A stretch of DNA of 64,000 nucleotides from an uncultured Bacteroidales bacterium (GTDB lineage Bacteria > Bacteroidota > Bacteroidia > Bacteroidales > Paludibacteraceae): assembly GCA_946406195.1 (NCBI GenBank), contig CAMJJT010000002.1, forward strand, positions 62,001 through 126,000, given 5' to 3'. Shown here in pieces: positions 8,401 through 17,135 of this stretch; position 1 is the first letter of the stretch; each line of letters starts with the position of its first letter. The notes under the pieces are model-generated. The model was not told where the DNA came from, searched no databases, and saw only the letters and a list, made by a program, of their open reading frames with translations. A program made the position numbers and the translations under genes.

Positions 8401-9402
8401 GAGGTCGTATTCCTGACCTGCGGTCATCTTGAGATAACCTTTCTCGTTGATATTGAGCAGGATATTACAGTCGTTCAAACCGTCCAAACTCTGCGGGTCA
8501 TGATCAATCCATTTAGGATCATGCGCCGCAAAATCCTCCTCGGTAAAATTGATTACCGGGCATTTGGCAGGGTCGGTGTTGAAATAGAAGTTCAGCAGTT
8601 GTGTCAGTCCTCCTTCTTTCCACGCACGCATGTTGTATTTACAGGTGTTACCCAAGCGCCAAGTATAGGTCTTGGTGTCGCCGGACGTCTCTACACTCTC
8701 CGGCGCAATGAGTCGGAAGGGCACGAAGTGGATGGTACCCGAACCGGCATCACCACCGGGTTTCTGCATCATCGCTATCTCCGCGTCCGCAGGGCAAGTA
8801 GAGGTAAACACACCACCCATAGGAATCTTGGTCTGGATAGTGGTGTTGCCTGTTACGGTACGACCGTCGTTGGCGAAGATATAGCCCTCTTCCTGATGTG
8901 CCGCCGAAGGTACCATGCGGAGTACCACACTACCTCCGTCGTAGGTCAGTACCGAAGGATTGCCGGAGTTCATACCAATGGTAACCGGGAAGGTCTTGCC
9001 CTCACGGCTGTGCACCTCGCAGTCCTCGATGGTGAAATCGACACCATAGACCCAGTAGGCATTGTTCGCATCCTTGTTAGACGTGCTGATCTTGGTGATT
9101 GTCCAGATCTGCATCTCAATGTCCTCATCTTCTACGGTGAAAGTCATCGTACCATTCAAGGCGTTGGATGAGTTGTAGCCGAAGATGGTGTAGTCGCCGG
9201 CAGGCAGGTTGTTAAAGACATAGGTGTTCTTGCCCGCGTTGGTGTTTAGCGCGTCATGGGCAATCAGATCACCTGATTCGTTTTGCAGGGTCATGGTCTT
9301 TGTGACGGAGTTCATCGTCACGGACACCAATGCCGCCTGCATACTGTGCCATGTTCCCGTCAGGAGAAAGAGGCACAAGATAAATAGTGCATTTTTGCGC
9401 AT
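5410..9402 (-). CDS. Large secreted surface protein with GLUG-type repeats
   Basis: A 1330-residue exported protein with signal peptide MRKNALFILCLFLLTGTW. The first ~780 residues are beta-rich Ig-like segments. At about 780-1050 come GLUG-type beta-helix repeats (GVFDGQGHTVFNLYIN, GVVGYANGS, GICGYAG, NVGGIYVSS) seen in bacterial adhesins and surface proteins. The C-terminus ends in VLRNGRLYIIHNGKIYDMTG, a tail resembling that of the DUF4832 protein at 34102. It starts 19 nt after the DUF4465 gene stop and so lies under the same cobalamin riboswitch. A role in cobamide capture is inferred only from that control; adhesion or glycan binding is the alternative. Confidence 0.8.
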   Translation of the reverse strand: MRKNALFILCLFLLTGTWHSMQAALVSVTMNSVTKTMTLQNESGDLIAHDALNTNAGKNTYVFNNLPAGDYTIFGYNSSNALNGTMTFTVEDEDIEMQIWTITKISTSNKDANNAYWVYGVDFTIEDCEVHSREGKTFPVTIGMNSGNPSVLTYDGGSVVLRMVPSAAHQEEGYIFANDGRTVTGNTTIQTKIPMGGVFTSTCPADAEIAMMQKPGGDAGSGTIHFVPFRLIAPESVETSGDTKTYTWRLGNTCKYNMRAWKEGGLTQLLNFYFNTDPAKCPVINFTEEDFAAHDPKWIDHDPQSLDGLNDCNILLNINEKGYLKMTAGQEYDLMAERDWQIIPNQTENYFLEPDYHYAVYDMNGNPDNSVVEIVPDGNIGSEWSILRAKSAGTAIVTVTYDAASALQFANNTGKMSTYYGGRYFGAIWPENTGVFVVSVNAPSNDMDANMRINETLNEDQKKNAGIYVDAEHDVFYYINDEEAFNYTFKPTGVTTVEISYPTLRENDAIYNTGWQTVTKNEDNTYTLPLKHGRQIVRLGDGTGKYEYQVLTARHATRTIINETTGGSVFRPGDNVRVQYNGLFHPANKLSGIYNMSAYITYNGTPTGTALILGPNQYWFGSKPSAQSVTFQIPADWTATTYDLTEGVIQVTGFGDPIGNHRTIDKIGGRSPNFTAIAHQTYFGALPDAIIPVKQLTKTLATLELDPADAEIISVTNSLGIEVTPEDGKYLLTEGENSILAGKTGYKRTPVTVTIEENSPAEMTITVHLEPIPAEGWDGETLTAVTPIDGIYHITNGAELAWFAAQVNACTSKDKAAQKYNAVLDNDIDLCGYSWSPIGDGGSYHYYGGVFDGQGHTVFNLYINDATNRYRALFGDLTSGATIKNLTVRGSVTSTYDTTTGGRIAGVVGYANGSKTSPIYITNVTNYADVTGCSKYAAGICGYAGTYVYIDRCANYGNVTLSHATNTKGTDAAGIAYLNNVNSAITNSYNCGTIVANNNVGGIYVSSTAAVVTNVYNTGRVHATRTNGSGYSCHGAIRPTANTTAETPNVTNAYANEDFLFNELSTTIITDPEAWSGGEVAYKLGDAFGQEIGVDPLPVIGGMKVYECERPDGTKFYANQPYECYQRKELTVGRMGTICIPYASDQYEGATFYRLLHKKLNEQGEPVRMVLEEVTALEAGMPYVFVPEEEEINIYYLTSTEVSNPRHFNGLYGTFVPIQDGEAGNPANLLENNYIITNNIFRICGHHCSLNANRAYIKMNEVAQEGQTSAPSPVPGRRQITIGGAEMPMTPTDLEDITTSELQSTQKVLRNGRLYIIHNGKIYDMTGNNY

Positions 9403-9421
9403 TGAAGAATAAATTTAATGA

Positions 9422-10903
9422 TTAATAGTATATTTGTTTTTGTGTCTTCGATCCTGTCTGTACGATTTGTACATGCCCTTTGCCGGTCTCTCCGTCCGCC
9501 TTGCGTCCATCCATGGTATAGACCGTCCGTTTCAGCGATACAGGTGTTTCTTCCAAATCCTCCGTGCCGCTCAGCGTGCTGACCTCCAAAGCCGTCCGCT
9601 CGCTGGTGTTGCCGGATGTATCCAAAGTCTCCACCTCTATCTGATAAGTGGTAGCAGGGTCCAGACCGGTGATAGAGACAGTCGTATATTTGGGACGCGA
9701 ATAACGTTTGCCGTTCACATAGACCACATATTTATCCACCGCTATATTGTCCGTTCCGGCATCCCATTGAAGCACGATCTTGTATTTCGTCACTTCGGTG
9801 GCACGAAGGTGCTCAGGCGCTGTAGGAGGGGTTAGATCCAGTGTCCGAGCGGCTACATACCCCCAATCCGAACTCTCGCCATAGGCGGAAACAGCCTGCG
9901 CAAAGAAGCGGTAGGACGTATAGGTCTCCAATCCCGTGAAAAGGTACGATGTCGAGATGGTGGAATCCACTAATACCGAGTCCACATACACACGGTAATA
10001 AGCGGCATCGCTCACTTTATGCCATTTAACCAGCACGCTGTTCTCATCTTTTGGTTCAGCTGTCAAGCCTGCGGGACGAGGAATTTCATCTACGTGCTCC
10101 AAGATTTCCATACCTCCGAGACAGAAGAAAGCCGCTGTGTTCATGCCTAATACACCGGACACATCGCTGCTCTCCATGGTAAAATAGATCGCGTTCACCT
10201 GCCCTAACGAACGAAGGTCCACCCATTGCCATTGGGTAGATATCTCCAGATCATCGTTGTGGAAATGTGCCAAATGATACACAATCGGCATGCCGGCTTC
10301 TTTGCCTTCTTCATCCAGACCGTGAATGATCAGATTGAACTGTGCCCCATTGTCCGCAAAAGAGTGCGCAAAACCATCGTCGTGCTGGATGCCATAATAC
10401 GCCCAAGGGTGATTGCAGACCCATATGCCTAAGGGACGGTGGGTCAGACCGTCGTTCCAATCCACTTGCAGGCTATGTACACCTTCCTCCTCGTAGTTAT
10501 ATCCCCAATAAGCCACCAAATACGGTGCTCCTTTGACCAAACTACCGGTGGAGTCCAGTCCGCCTCCTGCCATACAGCCCCACTGGTGTTCGGGCCATGA
10601 GGTCGATGAACCGGCAAAACCATAGTCGGTGTCATCGCCGTTGGTACAGAGCGTGAAGCCATCCCAATACTGCATTCCCTGTTCATCACTGCCCTGAACC
10701 TGCATCGCATGAGTCATGTGGGTGAATCGGAAATCCTCCATATCCAAGGACGGATGGTCAGCACTATAGGTAAGTACCCATTTGCCATCCGCATCCTGCG
10801 GATAATCTCCTAAAAATGATTGCATGTTCAGACGGATAGTGTCCGCCGCCTCCAGCGGACCTATCATCATCATCGCTGCTAATAAAAATAGGGTTCTTTT
10901 CAT
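9422..10903 (-). CDS. Secreted DUF4465 protein with two FN3 domains, under B12 riboswitch
   Basis: A 493-residue exported protein. Signal peptide MKRTLFLLAAMMMIGPLEAA is followed by a DUF4465 domain (about 25-270) with the family's pattern: WDGFTLCTN, MAGGGLDS, YLVAYWGYN, VCNHPWAYYGIQHDD, WQWVDLRSLGQVNAIYF and a final MNTAAFFCLGG. Two fibronectin type III domains follow (about 274-354 and 355-441), then a short C-terminal tail. It is the first gene downstream of the cobalamin riboswitch at 11102-11274. DUF4465-like surface proteins are known to me from Bacteroides cobamide-uptake loci, which supports a B12-binding or receptor-accessory role; ligand binding is not shown by sequence. No lipobox is visible. 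Confidence 0.82.
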   Translation of the reverse strand: MKRTLFLLAAMMMIGPLEAADTIRLNMQSFLGDYPQDADGKWVLTYSADHPSLDMEDFRFTHMTHAMQVQGSDEQGMQYWDGFTLCTNGDDTDYGFAGSSTSWPEHQWGCMAGGGLDSTGSLVKGAPYLVAYWGYNYEEEGVHSLQVDWNDGLTHRPLGIWVCNHPWAYYGIQHDDGFAHSFADNGAQFNLIIHGLDEEGKEAGMPIVYHLAHFHNDDLEISTQWQWVDLRSLGQVNAIYFTMESSDVSGVLGMNTAAFFCLGGMEILEHVDEIPRPAGLTAEPKDENSVLVKWHKVSDAAYYRVYVDSVLVDSTISTSYLFTGLETYTSYRFFAQAVSAYGESSDWGYVAARTLDLTPPTAPEHLRATEVTKYKIVLQWDAGTDNIAVDKYVVYVNGKRYSRPKYTTVSITGLDPATTYQIEVETLDTSGNTSERTALEVSTLSGTEDLEETPVSLKRTVYTMDGRKADGETGKGHVQIVQTGSKTQKQIYY

Positions 10904-10917
10904 TCTATAGATATTTA

Positions 10918-10952
10918 GTCGTTAGTCATTGGTCGTTAGTCGTTGGTCGTTA
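10918..10952. repeat. Heptamer array in the riboswitch leader
   Basis: Five 7-nt units of the GTCGTTA/GTCATTG/GTCGTTG family lie between the riboswitch and the start codon at 10903, in the 5' untranslated region of the DUF4465 gene. Confidence 0.85.
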
Positions 10953-11101
10953 GTCCAAGCGAGGGCTATTCGCACACAAAAAGGAGCACAACTATAAGAG
11001 TTGCGACCCATCGAGAACGCCATAGGCGTCATTAAGTATGTAACAAAAAATACCTCCTCATAAGCTTTCCTTGGTATCCACGCCAAGGGATTAAGCGTTA
11101 C
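10953..11101 (-). promoter_or_regulatory. Leader between riboswitch aptamer and first gene
   Basis: No convincing gene is present. On the minus strand it can form three small hairpins in order: CCTTGG/CCAAGG, ACGCC/GGCGT and GCAACT/AGTTGT, the last followed by a short CTCCTTTTTG tract. One of these may be the expression platform, but I cannot tell which. Confidence 0.4.
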
Positions 11102-11274
11102 GATTATGGCAGGTCTTCCGGCTCGTCTCCCTCCCTCCGGTCTTCCCATCTTGTGACAGTGACCATTTAGAATTGGAGTTCGGTTATGAGACTCACGGCT
11201 GCGGGACAGCGGTTGATTTGCACAACCTTCCCTTTTAATCACCAAAACGGAACATTTTGGCGAACCATAATCAG
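11102..11274 (-). promoter_or_regulatory. Cobalamin riboswitch
   Basis: On the minus strand the class hallmarks appear in order: AAAAGGGAAGG, AACCGCTGTCCCGCAGCCGTGA, a GTCACTGTCAC segment, GGGAAGACCGG, and the terminal GAGCCGGAAGACCTGCC. P1 pairs ATTATGG (about 11273-11267) with CCATAAT (about 11109-11103). The aptamer lies 15-20 nt from the predicted transcription start and heads toward the DUF4465 gene. In this class adenosylcobalamin-type ligands usually lower expression of uptake genes. Confidence 0.9.
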
Positions 11275-11294
11275 TCTTTTTTCAATTCCGGGTG

Positions 11295-11325
11295 CAAAGG
11301 TACTACAAATTTTGCATATATGCAA
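11295..11325 (-). promoter_or_regulatory. Promoter of the B12 riboswitch unit
   Basis: On the minus strand, TTG at 11325-11323 and TACCTTTG at 11302-11295 are 20 nt apart. The -33 is embedded in the palindrome TTGCATATATGCAA. The promoter is part of a repeat shared with the loci near 39.6 and 40.2 kb. Confidence 0.85.
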
Positions 11326-11336
11326 GCGTTCGGGGA

Positions 11337-11445
11337 TTTTTTTGAGAAAAGGAGCGATTTATCGCGTCTTAAAGGTCCCTGAGCGGCTATCGGAAGCTTG
11401 CTCATGGGTTCTTTAAGGAGATATTCGTCTCTTTTCTCAAAAAAA
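11337..11445. repeat. Imperfect long inverted repeat, related to the 39.6/40.2 kb repeat
   Basis: The left arm (about 11337-11380, containing GAGAAAAGGAGCGATTTATC) and right arm (about 11405-11445, ending CTCTTTTCTCAAAAAAA) are imperfect reverse complements. The left arm and the adjacent promoter closely match the arms of the 39609/40271 inverted pair. It lies between the TolC stop and the riboswitch promoter, where it may also stop transcription from the efflux operon. Confidence 0.7.
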
Positions 11446-11484
11446 GTAGAAATGGTAATTCTGAAAATGATGTTTGATCTGCAC

Positions 11485-11517
11485 TTGCCTCCGTTTTGCC
11501 TCCGTTTTGCCTCCGAT
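11485..11517. repeat. 11-nt tandem repeat, three units
   Basis: TTGCCTCCGTT occurs twice and TTGCCTCCGAT once in direct succession, downstream of the efflux operon. Apart from this, 11446-11573 shows nothing recognisable. Confidence 0.75.
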
Positions 11518-11573
11518 TCAGTTCCGATTGGTTGCTATTTGCGAAGGGCGTACGTGATGAGCTTTCATTGGGA

Positions 11574-12947
11574 TTAGTGATGTTGGGTGAAATCCATGTA
11601 TTTACGGAGCGTGGTGCGGTAGGAGATACGTGCGTCGGTGAGGTTATTACGAGCCTGGAGGAGTAGTGCCTCCGCCTCCAAGAGTTCGGTCATGGTAACC
11701 AGACCGGCACGATAATTCATGAGTGCCCGATGATAGTTATCCTCCGCCAATCGGACAGCCGATTGGTGTTGGTCAGTCAGTTGCGCTGCCTCCAAGAGTT
11801 GGTCGTAGGTTTGGCGGTTTTGGAGAATGAGTTTAGCAGTGAGGTCCTGTTGCATCCATAGTGCCTGCTGCATCTTGAAATCATGCTGTTTGAGTTTATG
11901 GGCAGTCTGTCCCCATTGGGTGAGGGGCACGGAGATCGTAGCGAACGCTACCCCATTCCATTTATCCCGTTCGAAATAATTAGAGTATCCCCCCAAGATA
12001 CCGAGCGCAAGCCGCGGCAGTGATTCGCCAAGGGTGAGTCGTTTCATGAGACGGTTATATTGCACATTGAGCCCGAGGAGTTGGTGTTCAGGTCTATTAA
12101 GGGCATTGTTCTCCTTGGGTTCGGCAGGCAGATTCTCCCATATATTCTCGGCGGCAGTCGGCTCCAAGACAAGGGGCTGTGTATATTCTCTTCCGATCAT
12201 ATGACAGAGTAATCGGCTGGCGAGTTCGATGCCGTTCTTCAGTTTGAGTGCGTTGGTCTCGATCTCGTTTTGCTTGAGTTGCACTCGTAGGAGGTCATTG
12301 CCGGTCACCAATCCGTTATTGAAAGCGAGTTGTGCGACCTCGGTGATCGTATCGAGGAGAGCATCGACTTTATCGACGGTAGCCTGTTTCTCCAAGAGCC
12401 CTGCGATGAGCCAATAAGTCTCGGTGACCTCCTGCAAGACATCGCGTTCGCTGACCTCCTGTTTGAGTTGTGAAGCCTCGATACCGAGTTTCGCGAGTTT
12501 ATTGGCACTAACGATCTGTCCTCCCCAGTAAAGAGGTTGCAGAACTTGTCCTTGCGCCGAAACACCCCACCGTATCTTACGAATAATGGGATCAACGTTC
12601 GATTCAGGGGCGCTCTCCTTAATTAAATCAAAGAGTTCGGACAAGAAGTCCTTCATATCCGAAGAATTGGAAACAGCTCTCACATCAAATTCGATCAAAG
12701 GTCTAATGGCGCTAAAAGCGAAGCCATTCAGCCCGACCTGCGGGAAATAGAGCCAAAGCATCTGCTTTTTCATTTCGCGCGAGATAGCCACTTCGAGTTG
12801 TGCGGATTGGATCGTACAGTTCCGCTGTTTGGCATAGGCGAGACAAGAATCGAGCGTCAGCAGCTCTTGTGCCGGAAGGGCAAAGGGACAAAGTACAAGG
12901 TACAATGCAATCAATACGGATACTATGAAGGAACGATTATTTTTCAT
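11574..12947 (-). CDS. TolC-family outer-membrane efflux channel
   Basis: A 457-residue outer-membrane factor that forms the exit duct of a tripartite pump. The signal peptide is MKNNRSFIVSVLIALYLVLC with cleavage near FALPAQ. Two repeats of long helices with outer-membrane-efflux signatures follow (LDSCLAYAKQRNCTIQSAQL; TMTELLEAEALLLQARNNL). I start it at the ATG at 12947 rather than a longer frame, because the signal peptide begins there. It overlaps the RND gene stop by 11 nt, which suggests translational coupling. It is the last gene of an MFP-RND-TolC operon. Confidence 0.88.
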   Translation of the reverse strand: MKNNRSFIVSVLIALYLVLCPFALPAQELLTLDSCLAYAKQRNCTIQSAQLEVAISREMKKQMLWLYFPQVGLNGFAFSAIRPLIEFDVRAVSNSSDMKDFLSELFDLIKESAPESNVDPIIRKIRWGVSAQGQVLQPLYWGGQIVSANKLAKLGIEASQLKQEVSERDVLQEVTETYWLIAGLLEKQATVDKVDALLDTITEVAQLAFNNGLVTGNDLLRVQLKQNEIETNALKLKNGIELASRLLCHMIGREYTQPLVLEPTAAENIWENLPAEPKENNALNRPEHQLLGLNVQYNRLMKRLTLGESLPRLALGILGGYSNYFERDKWNGVAFATISVPLTQWGQTAHKLKQHDFKMQQALWMQQDLTAKLILQNRQTYDQLLEAAQLTDQHQSAVRLAEDNYHRALMNYRAGLVTMTELLEAEALLLQARNNLTDARISYRTTLRKYMDFTQHH

Positions 12948-15900
12948 ATTTGCGGGTAGATTTATCAAACAGTTTCCAATAAGCAACAGGTAAGAGTGTG
13001 ACGACCATCGGCATAGTGAGGATAGCTCCAAAGCAAATCACCACCCCCATCGGCATCCAAAGGGCAGTAGCAGCCGTGATCATGGGTACGACACCCAAAG
13101 CGGTGGTAGCGGTAGTAAGGAAGATCGGTCTCATACGACGCAGACCCGCCAGATAAGCAGCCTCCTTAGCTGTTTTATGTTCCACGGCTACCAGATGATC
13201 GGCATATTCGTACATAATAATTGCATTCCGGACGATAATACCAATTAAAGAAATAACCCCTAATATAGCCGTAACAGAGACGTTCTGTCCAAATAACCAA
13301 AGTCCAAAAGCGGCACCAAAAAGGCATAATAGAGAGGACGAGAGCGCAAGGAAAGAGACATTCAGTTTCTTGAAGTGGAAAATGAGCAAAGCCAACAAGA
13401 CCAAGAGTGCAGCCCCAACCGAGGAAAGCAAGCCCGGTAAGGTCTCCAAAGAGATACGCATCAATCCTCCATAACGGATATGCACTCCTTCCGGTAGATT
13501 AGGCGTAATATGGCGTATATACTTAACAATCGGTCTCATAGCAGTCAAAGCAGCCACTTTGCCTCGTGTGTCCGCTGCGACGGTAATCGTACGGATACTA
13601 TTACGTCGCACAATCTGGGCATGATGGAAGTCCGGCTCTATATAGGCGACTTGGCGAAGTGGCACCCAGACGTCGGGAAGAGGTGTCGGGACCATGAGGT
13701 TGCCTATGTCGGCATAATCCAGCGAATCGGCTCCAAGGGTATAGAGCACCACCGGCAGTTTATATCCGTCCTGCCAAATGGCAGTCATTGTACGTCCTCT
13801 AAGCACGCCATTGAGATAGAGGGAGAGCGTAGCCTGAGTGACGCCAAGTCGGCTTGCCTCATCTTCCTTGAGGCGAAGACGGATGGTTTGCACTGTTTCG
13901 TCATAGTTCGAATGGACCCAAGACAATTCCGGGAATTGCGCCATAAAGGCTTTGAGCGAATCAGCTACCATTTCCAATTGTCCGATGTCCGAGCCTTGTA
14001 CGTGCACTTCAATGGGATTGGGAACCGCCTGATAATCCAGTTGTTTAAAGCGGCAATACGCATTGGGGAAAGCATTCTCATATATGGGTTGATACTCAGC
14101 AACGATATCCCAAGTAGCTTCTTCAGAGACCGTATTGACGATAAACTGTGCATAGTTCTCCCCACCCATTTGCGGTGCATAGGTAGCATGGAAACGCGGG
14201 CTTGCCATGCCCACAAAAGCCGTCACACTCTTCACCCGTGGATCGGCATTCAAGACGGTTCCCAAGCTATCTACGATGGTTTGCGTTTGAGAGAGGGAAG
14301 ATCCTTCCGTCAAGTGAATCTCCACGGCAAAGCAATCCCGATCGGCTTTGGGCATGAGGTTGATATCCAGTTTTGTAAAAATAAAGGCTCCGATGACCAC
14401 AGACGCAAGGCTGATACCGATAGTAGTCCACGGAAGGCGGAAACAGAGATCGAGCAGTTTCTGATAGCCGTTTTGCAGCGCGGTGAAGAACTTCGCCTGC
14501 ACGGTCTCGATGAAGGTCGGTTTGGCGTTCGCGGGTTTGCGTACGATGAAGACGCTCGCCATATAGGGAATGACCCAGATAGCATAGAGAATACTACAGG
14601 TGAGAGCAATGAAAATCGCCCACGGGAAGAGTTTGATGAAGTCCGCCAAAGAACCGGTCATCAATCCCAACATAGGATAGAACATGCCGGAGATAGAGGA
14701 GGTAGCAAGGAGCATGGGGACGAACAAAGTGGTAGTAGAAACAACCGCAGAGTACCAACGCGAATGGCCTTGTGAGAGCAGATCGCTATACCCATCGATC
14801 ACAATGACGCTATCATCGACTACCATACCCAAGACGACGATGAGCGCAGCCAACGTAACGGTATTCAACTCGATACCAAAGAGATACATGATGCCGAGTG
14901 TAATCGCTATACAAACGGGCAGACCGGTGGAACTAACCAAAGCCGTACGCAGAGGGAAGAGGATCAGCATCACCAAAATAACAATAACAACACTGACAAT
15001 GAGGTCCTTGAGGAAAGACTTGACACTCTTATCCACCACACGAGGCTGGTCGGTGATCTTATACAAATGTACATCCGGCGGAATGACGGTCTTCATATGC
15101 TCCAAGACTTCATCCACTTTCTGACCAAATGCCACAATATTATTGCCGGGTTGCATCTCCATATTGAGCATCACACAATCACTATGGCTATCCTCATCGA
15201 AACACTGTATTCGTTTCTTGGTATCGGCATAGCGTCGCTCAATGGTAGCAATATCCTTCAAACGAACCGCCTGTCCGGAAGTAGGGTCCGCCAAGACGAT
15301 CTGCTCACCCAGTTCATATTCCGTACGATATGGCACATCCACATGTATTAAGGCAGCTCCCATCTCATTGGCAACCTCACCTGTCATCGTACGGAATCCT
15401 TGTGCCGCCAAACGAGCCATGATCAGATTTTGGTTCAAACCATATTTGGAAAGTCTCTCCACATCAATAGTGACCGCTATTTCCTCATGTTGCTGTCCCA
15501 GAATCTTGATACTACCCATTTCCTTGATATCTCGGAGCTGATCACTGATCCGATTGGCGAAATCCTCCAATTCGCGCGGAGAGCGCTCACTACTCTCAAT
15601 CGCCAACAAGATACTACTGGTATTTCCGAAATCATCAATAATAGCGACCGCTAACAAGCCGGTAGGTAGTTTCATTTGTTTGAAGAGACCAATTCCCCCT
15701 CGAATCTTACTCCATGCTTCATTACTATTCGTCACCTTAGGAGAAAGCGCAGCATATACAATACACATACCATCCTTGCTGGTACTACTAGTGTTTTTCT
15801 TATCTATTTCCTTGAAGGTAAACAAATATTGTTCAATCTGTTTAGCGATCTGTTCCTCCACTTCTTGTGCGGTTGCACCGGGATAGATAGCCACCACAAC

Positions 15901-16044
15901 ACCCTGACGAATCGTGACCTGCGGAAACTCGTCTTTGTTCATCCGAGATAAGGCATAGAATCCGAAAAGAGCCAAGGTCACCACCACTGTATAAATCAGT
16001 TTGTGGTACCGCATTGCCGATTCAATATGATTCGATTTACTCAT
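12937..16044 (-). CDS. RND-type efflux pump, inner-membrane permease (AcrB family)
   Basis: About 1035 residues, the full size of an AcrB/MexB-type proton-driven exporter. The classic layout is visible: first membrane segment (YTVVVTLALFGFYALSRM), a large periplasmic pore region, membrane segments 2-6, a second periplasmic half and segments 8-12. The proton-relay region of segment 4 reads LAALIVVLGMVVDDSVIVID, with the paired aspartates. The periplasmic opening motif DEFPQV is typical of CusA/MdtB-like relatives. I use the ATG at 16044; a TTG lies nine bases upstream. Substrate cannot be inferred. Confidence 0.92.
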   Translation of the reverse strand: MSKSNHIESAMRYHKLIYTVVVTLALFGFYALSRMNKDEFPQVTIRQGVVVAIYPGATAQEVEEQIAKQIEQYLFTFKEIDKKNTSSTSKDGMCIVYAALSPKVTNSNEAWSKIRGGIGLFKQMKLPTGLLAVAIIDDFGNTSSILLAIESSERSPRELEDFANRISDQLRDIKEMGSIKILGQQHEEIAVTIDVERLSKYGLNQNLIMARLAAQGFRTMTGEVANEMGAALIHVDVPYRTEYELGEQIVLADPTSGQAVRLKDIATIERRYADTKKRIQCFDEDSHSDCVMLNMEMQPGNNIVAFGQKVDEVLEHMKTVIPPDVHLYKITDQPRVVDKSVKSFLKDLIVSVVIVILVMLILFPLRTALVSSTGLPVCIAITLGIMYLFGIELNTVTLAALIVVLGMVVDDSVIVIDGYSDLLSQGHSRWYSAVVSTTTLFVPMLLATSSISGMFYPMLGLMTGSLADFIKLFPWAIFIALTCSILYAIWVIPYMASVFIVRKPANAKPTFIETVQAKFFTALQNGYQKLLDLCFRLPWTTIGISLASVVIGAFIFTKLDINLMPKADRDCFAVEIHLTEGSSLSQTQTIVDSLGTVLNADPRVKSVTAFVGMASPRFHATYAPQMGGENYAQFIVNTVSEEATWDIVAEYQPIYENAFPNAYCRFKQLDYQAVPNPIEVHVQGSDIGQLEMVADSLKAFMAQFPELSWVHSNYDETVQTIRLRLKEDEASRLGVTQATLSLYLNGVLRGRTMTAIWQDGYKLPVVLYTLGADSLDYADIGNLMVPTPLPDVWVPLRQVAYIEPDFHHAQIVRRNSIRTITVAADTRGKVAALTAMRPIVKYIRHITPNLPEGVHIRYGGLMRISLETLPGLLSSVGAALLVLLALLIFHFKKLNVSFLALSSSLLCLFGAAFGLWLFGQNVSVTAILGVISLIGIIVRNAIIMYEYADHLVAVEHKTAKEAAYLAGLRRMRPIFLTTATTALGVVPMITAATALWMPMGVVICFGAILTMPMVVTLLPVAYWKLFDKSTRKYEK

Positions 16045-16076
16045 AAAGCTCAACTATTCTATCAACTATACCATGA

Positions 16077-17102
16077 TCAATTACAGATTACCTTTGCCCC
16101 CTCAAACAACTTCTGGTATCCTTTGGAGACAACCGAATCGCCTAATTGCAGTCCTTCGCTGACCAATACCCCATTCTCCACGTAATCAGCGATTTTAATT
16201 ATTTTTTTATAGGCTTTCTCATTGTGTATCACCCAAACGCTATGTCCTCGTTGCTGCGTTTGTACACAACCGGCACCGATGATGAATCCGTGGCTCTTTC
16301 GATTACGTATAATTGCCCTACTAATCATGCCCGGCAGGATGTCTTTTGCTGCCTGAGGACTAATAATATCGGCTTTTACACGATAGGTATGTGCAACACG
16401 CGAGGCTATCATTGATTTCTCAGAGATAATTGCTTTGTATGTATTTTCCAAAGCCGGTAAAGCCACATCGATGGTATCGTTGATATTGATTTTACCTATT
16501 TCGCTTTCCGGCACATTGAAGAAAATGACGTACGAGCTCAAATCCATGAGTGAGCCGATCGATTGTCCGGGCATGAGTCGCTGGCCTTTATCCACCGTCT
16601 TCATATTCACTACCCCATCCTGCACAGCACGAAGTGTACAATCTTCATAGCGCTTTTGCGCAGAAATTGCCACGGAACGCGCTTTCTCCAAATTAGTCTC
16701 CATCTCGACCCATTTGACATCGCTGATACCGCCTTGTTCATGGACAGGTTTGAGACGTTTATATCCATCTTCAGCCTGACGGAGAATAGCATTGGCGCTC
16801 TCTAAAAAAGCTTGCGCCTGAGTGTCATCAATAGTAGCAATAATATCCCCTTTTTTTACACGATCACCGGATGTAACGAACACTCCGGTAATCTCACCGC
16901 CCAAAGGGAAAACTAAGTTAATATCCACAGTAGGACGAATCTCACCCAGATGGATATTCTCCTCCAGTTTACTACTCTCACCCACTACTTCGACTTCGAC
17001 AGGAAGCTGTTTGTCCGCCAAGTAAGCATAGCGGTTTTTCTTATGGCAGCCCGTAGTCATCAAAAGTACCACTGCCATTAGCCCAAAATAAAACTTATTC
17101 AT
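16077..17102 (-). CDS. RND efflux periplasmic adaptor (HlyD/MFP family) lipoprotein
   Basis: A 341-residue membrane fusion protein linking the RND pump to TolC. Lipoprotein signal MNKFYFGLMAVVLLMTTGC puts the acylated cysteine at residue 19. The barrel-sandwich (lipoyl-like) half is visible at VFVTSGDRVKKGDIIATID and, after a helical hairpin, at CTLRAVQDGVVNMKTVDKGQ. The beta-barrel and membrane-proximal parts follow. The start is the ATG at 17102. It is first in the three-gene efflux operon, 32 nt before the RND start. Confidence 0.9.
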   Translation of the reverse strand: MNKFYFGLMAVVLLMTTGCHKKNRYAYLADKQLPVEVEVVGESSKLEENIHLGEIRPTVDINLVFPLGGEITGVFVTSGDRVKKGDIIATIDDTQAQAFLESANAILRQAEDGYKRLKPVHEQGGISDVKWVEMETNLEKARSVAISAQKRYEDCTLRAVQDGVVNMKTVDKGQRLMPGQSIGSLMDLSSYVIFFNVPESEIGKININDTIDVALPALENTYKAIISEKSMIASRVAHTYRVKADIISPQAAKDILPGMISRAIIRNRKSHGFIIGAGCVQTQQRGHSVWVIHNEKAYKKIIKIADYVENGVLVSEGLQLGDSVVSKGYQKLFEGAKVICN

Positions 17103-17107
17103 AGAAT

Positions 17108-17135
17108 AATTATCAATTCTCAATTATCCATTACT
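17108..17135. repeat. Heptamer array AATTATC at the Na/Pi stop
   Basis: Units AATTATC, AATTCTC and AATTATC plus a degenerate CATTACT overlap the stop codon region of the Na/Pi gene and precede the adaptor start. Confidence 0.6.

Noticed and set aside
7738..9171. Long + strand open frame of 477 codons
   Set aside because: It lies wholly antisense to the 1330-aa surface protein, has no recognisable domain and no promoter or ribosome site. It is a by-product of the codon use of the real gene.
10922..11245. Open frame of 107 codons across the riboswitch
   Set aside because: It runs through the aptamer and leader and ends in heptamer-coded NDQRLTTND; the RNA structure explains the sequence better.
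13510..14775. Long + strand open frame of 421 codons
   Set aside because: Antisense to the RND permease; low-quality composition rich in Arg/His, no family.
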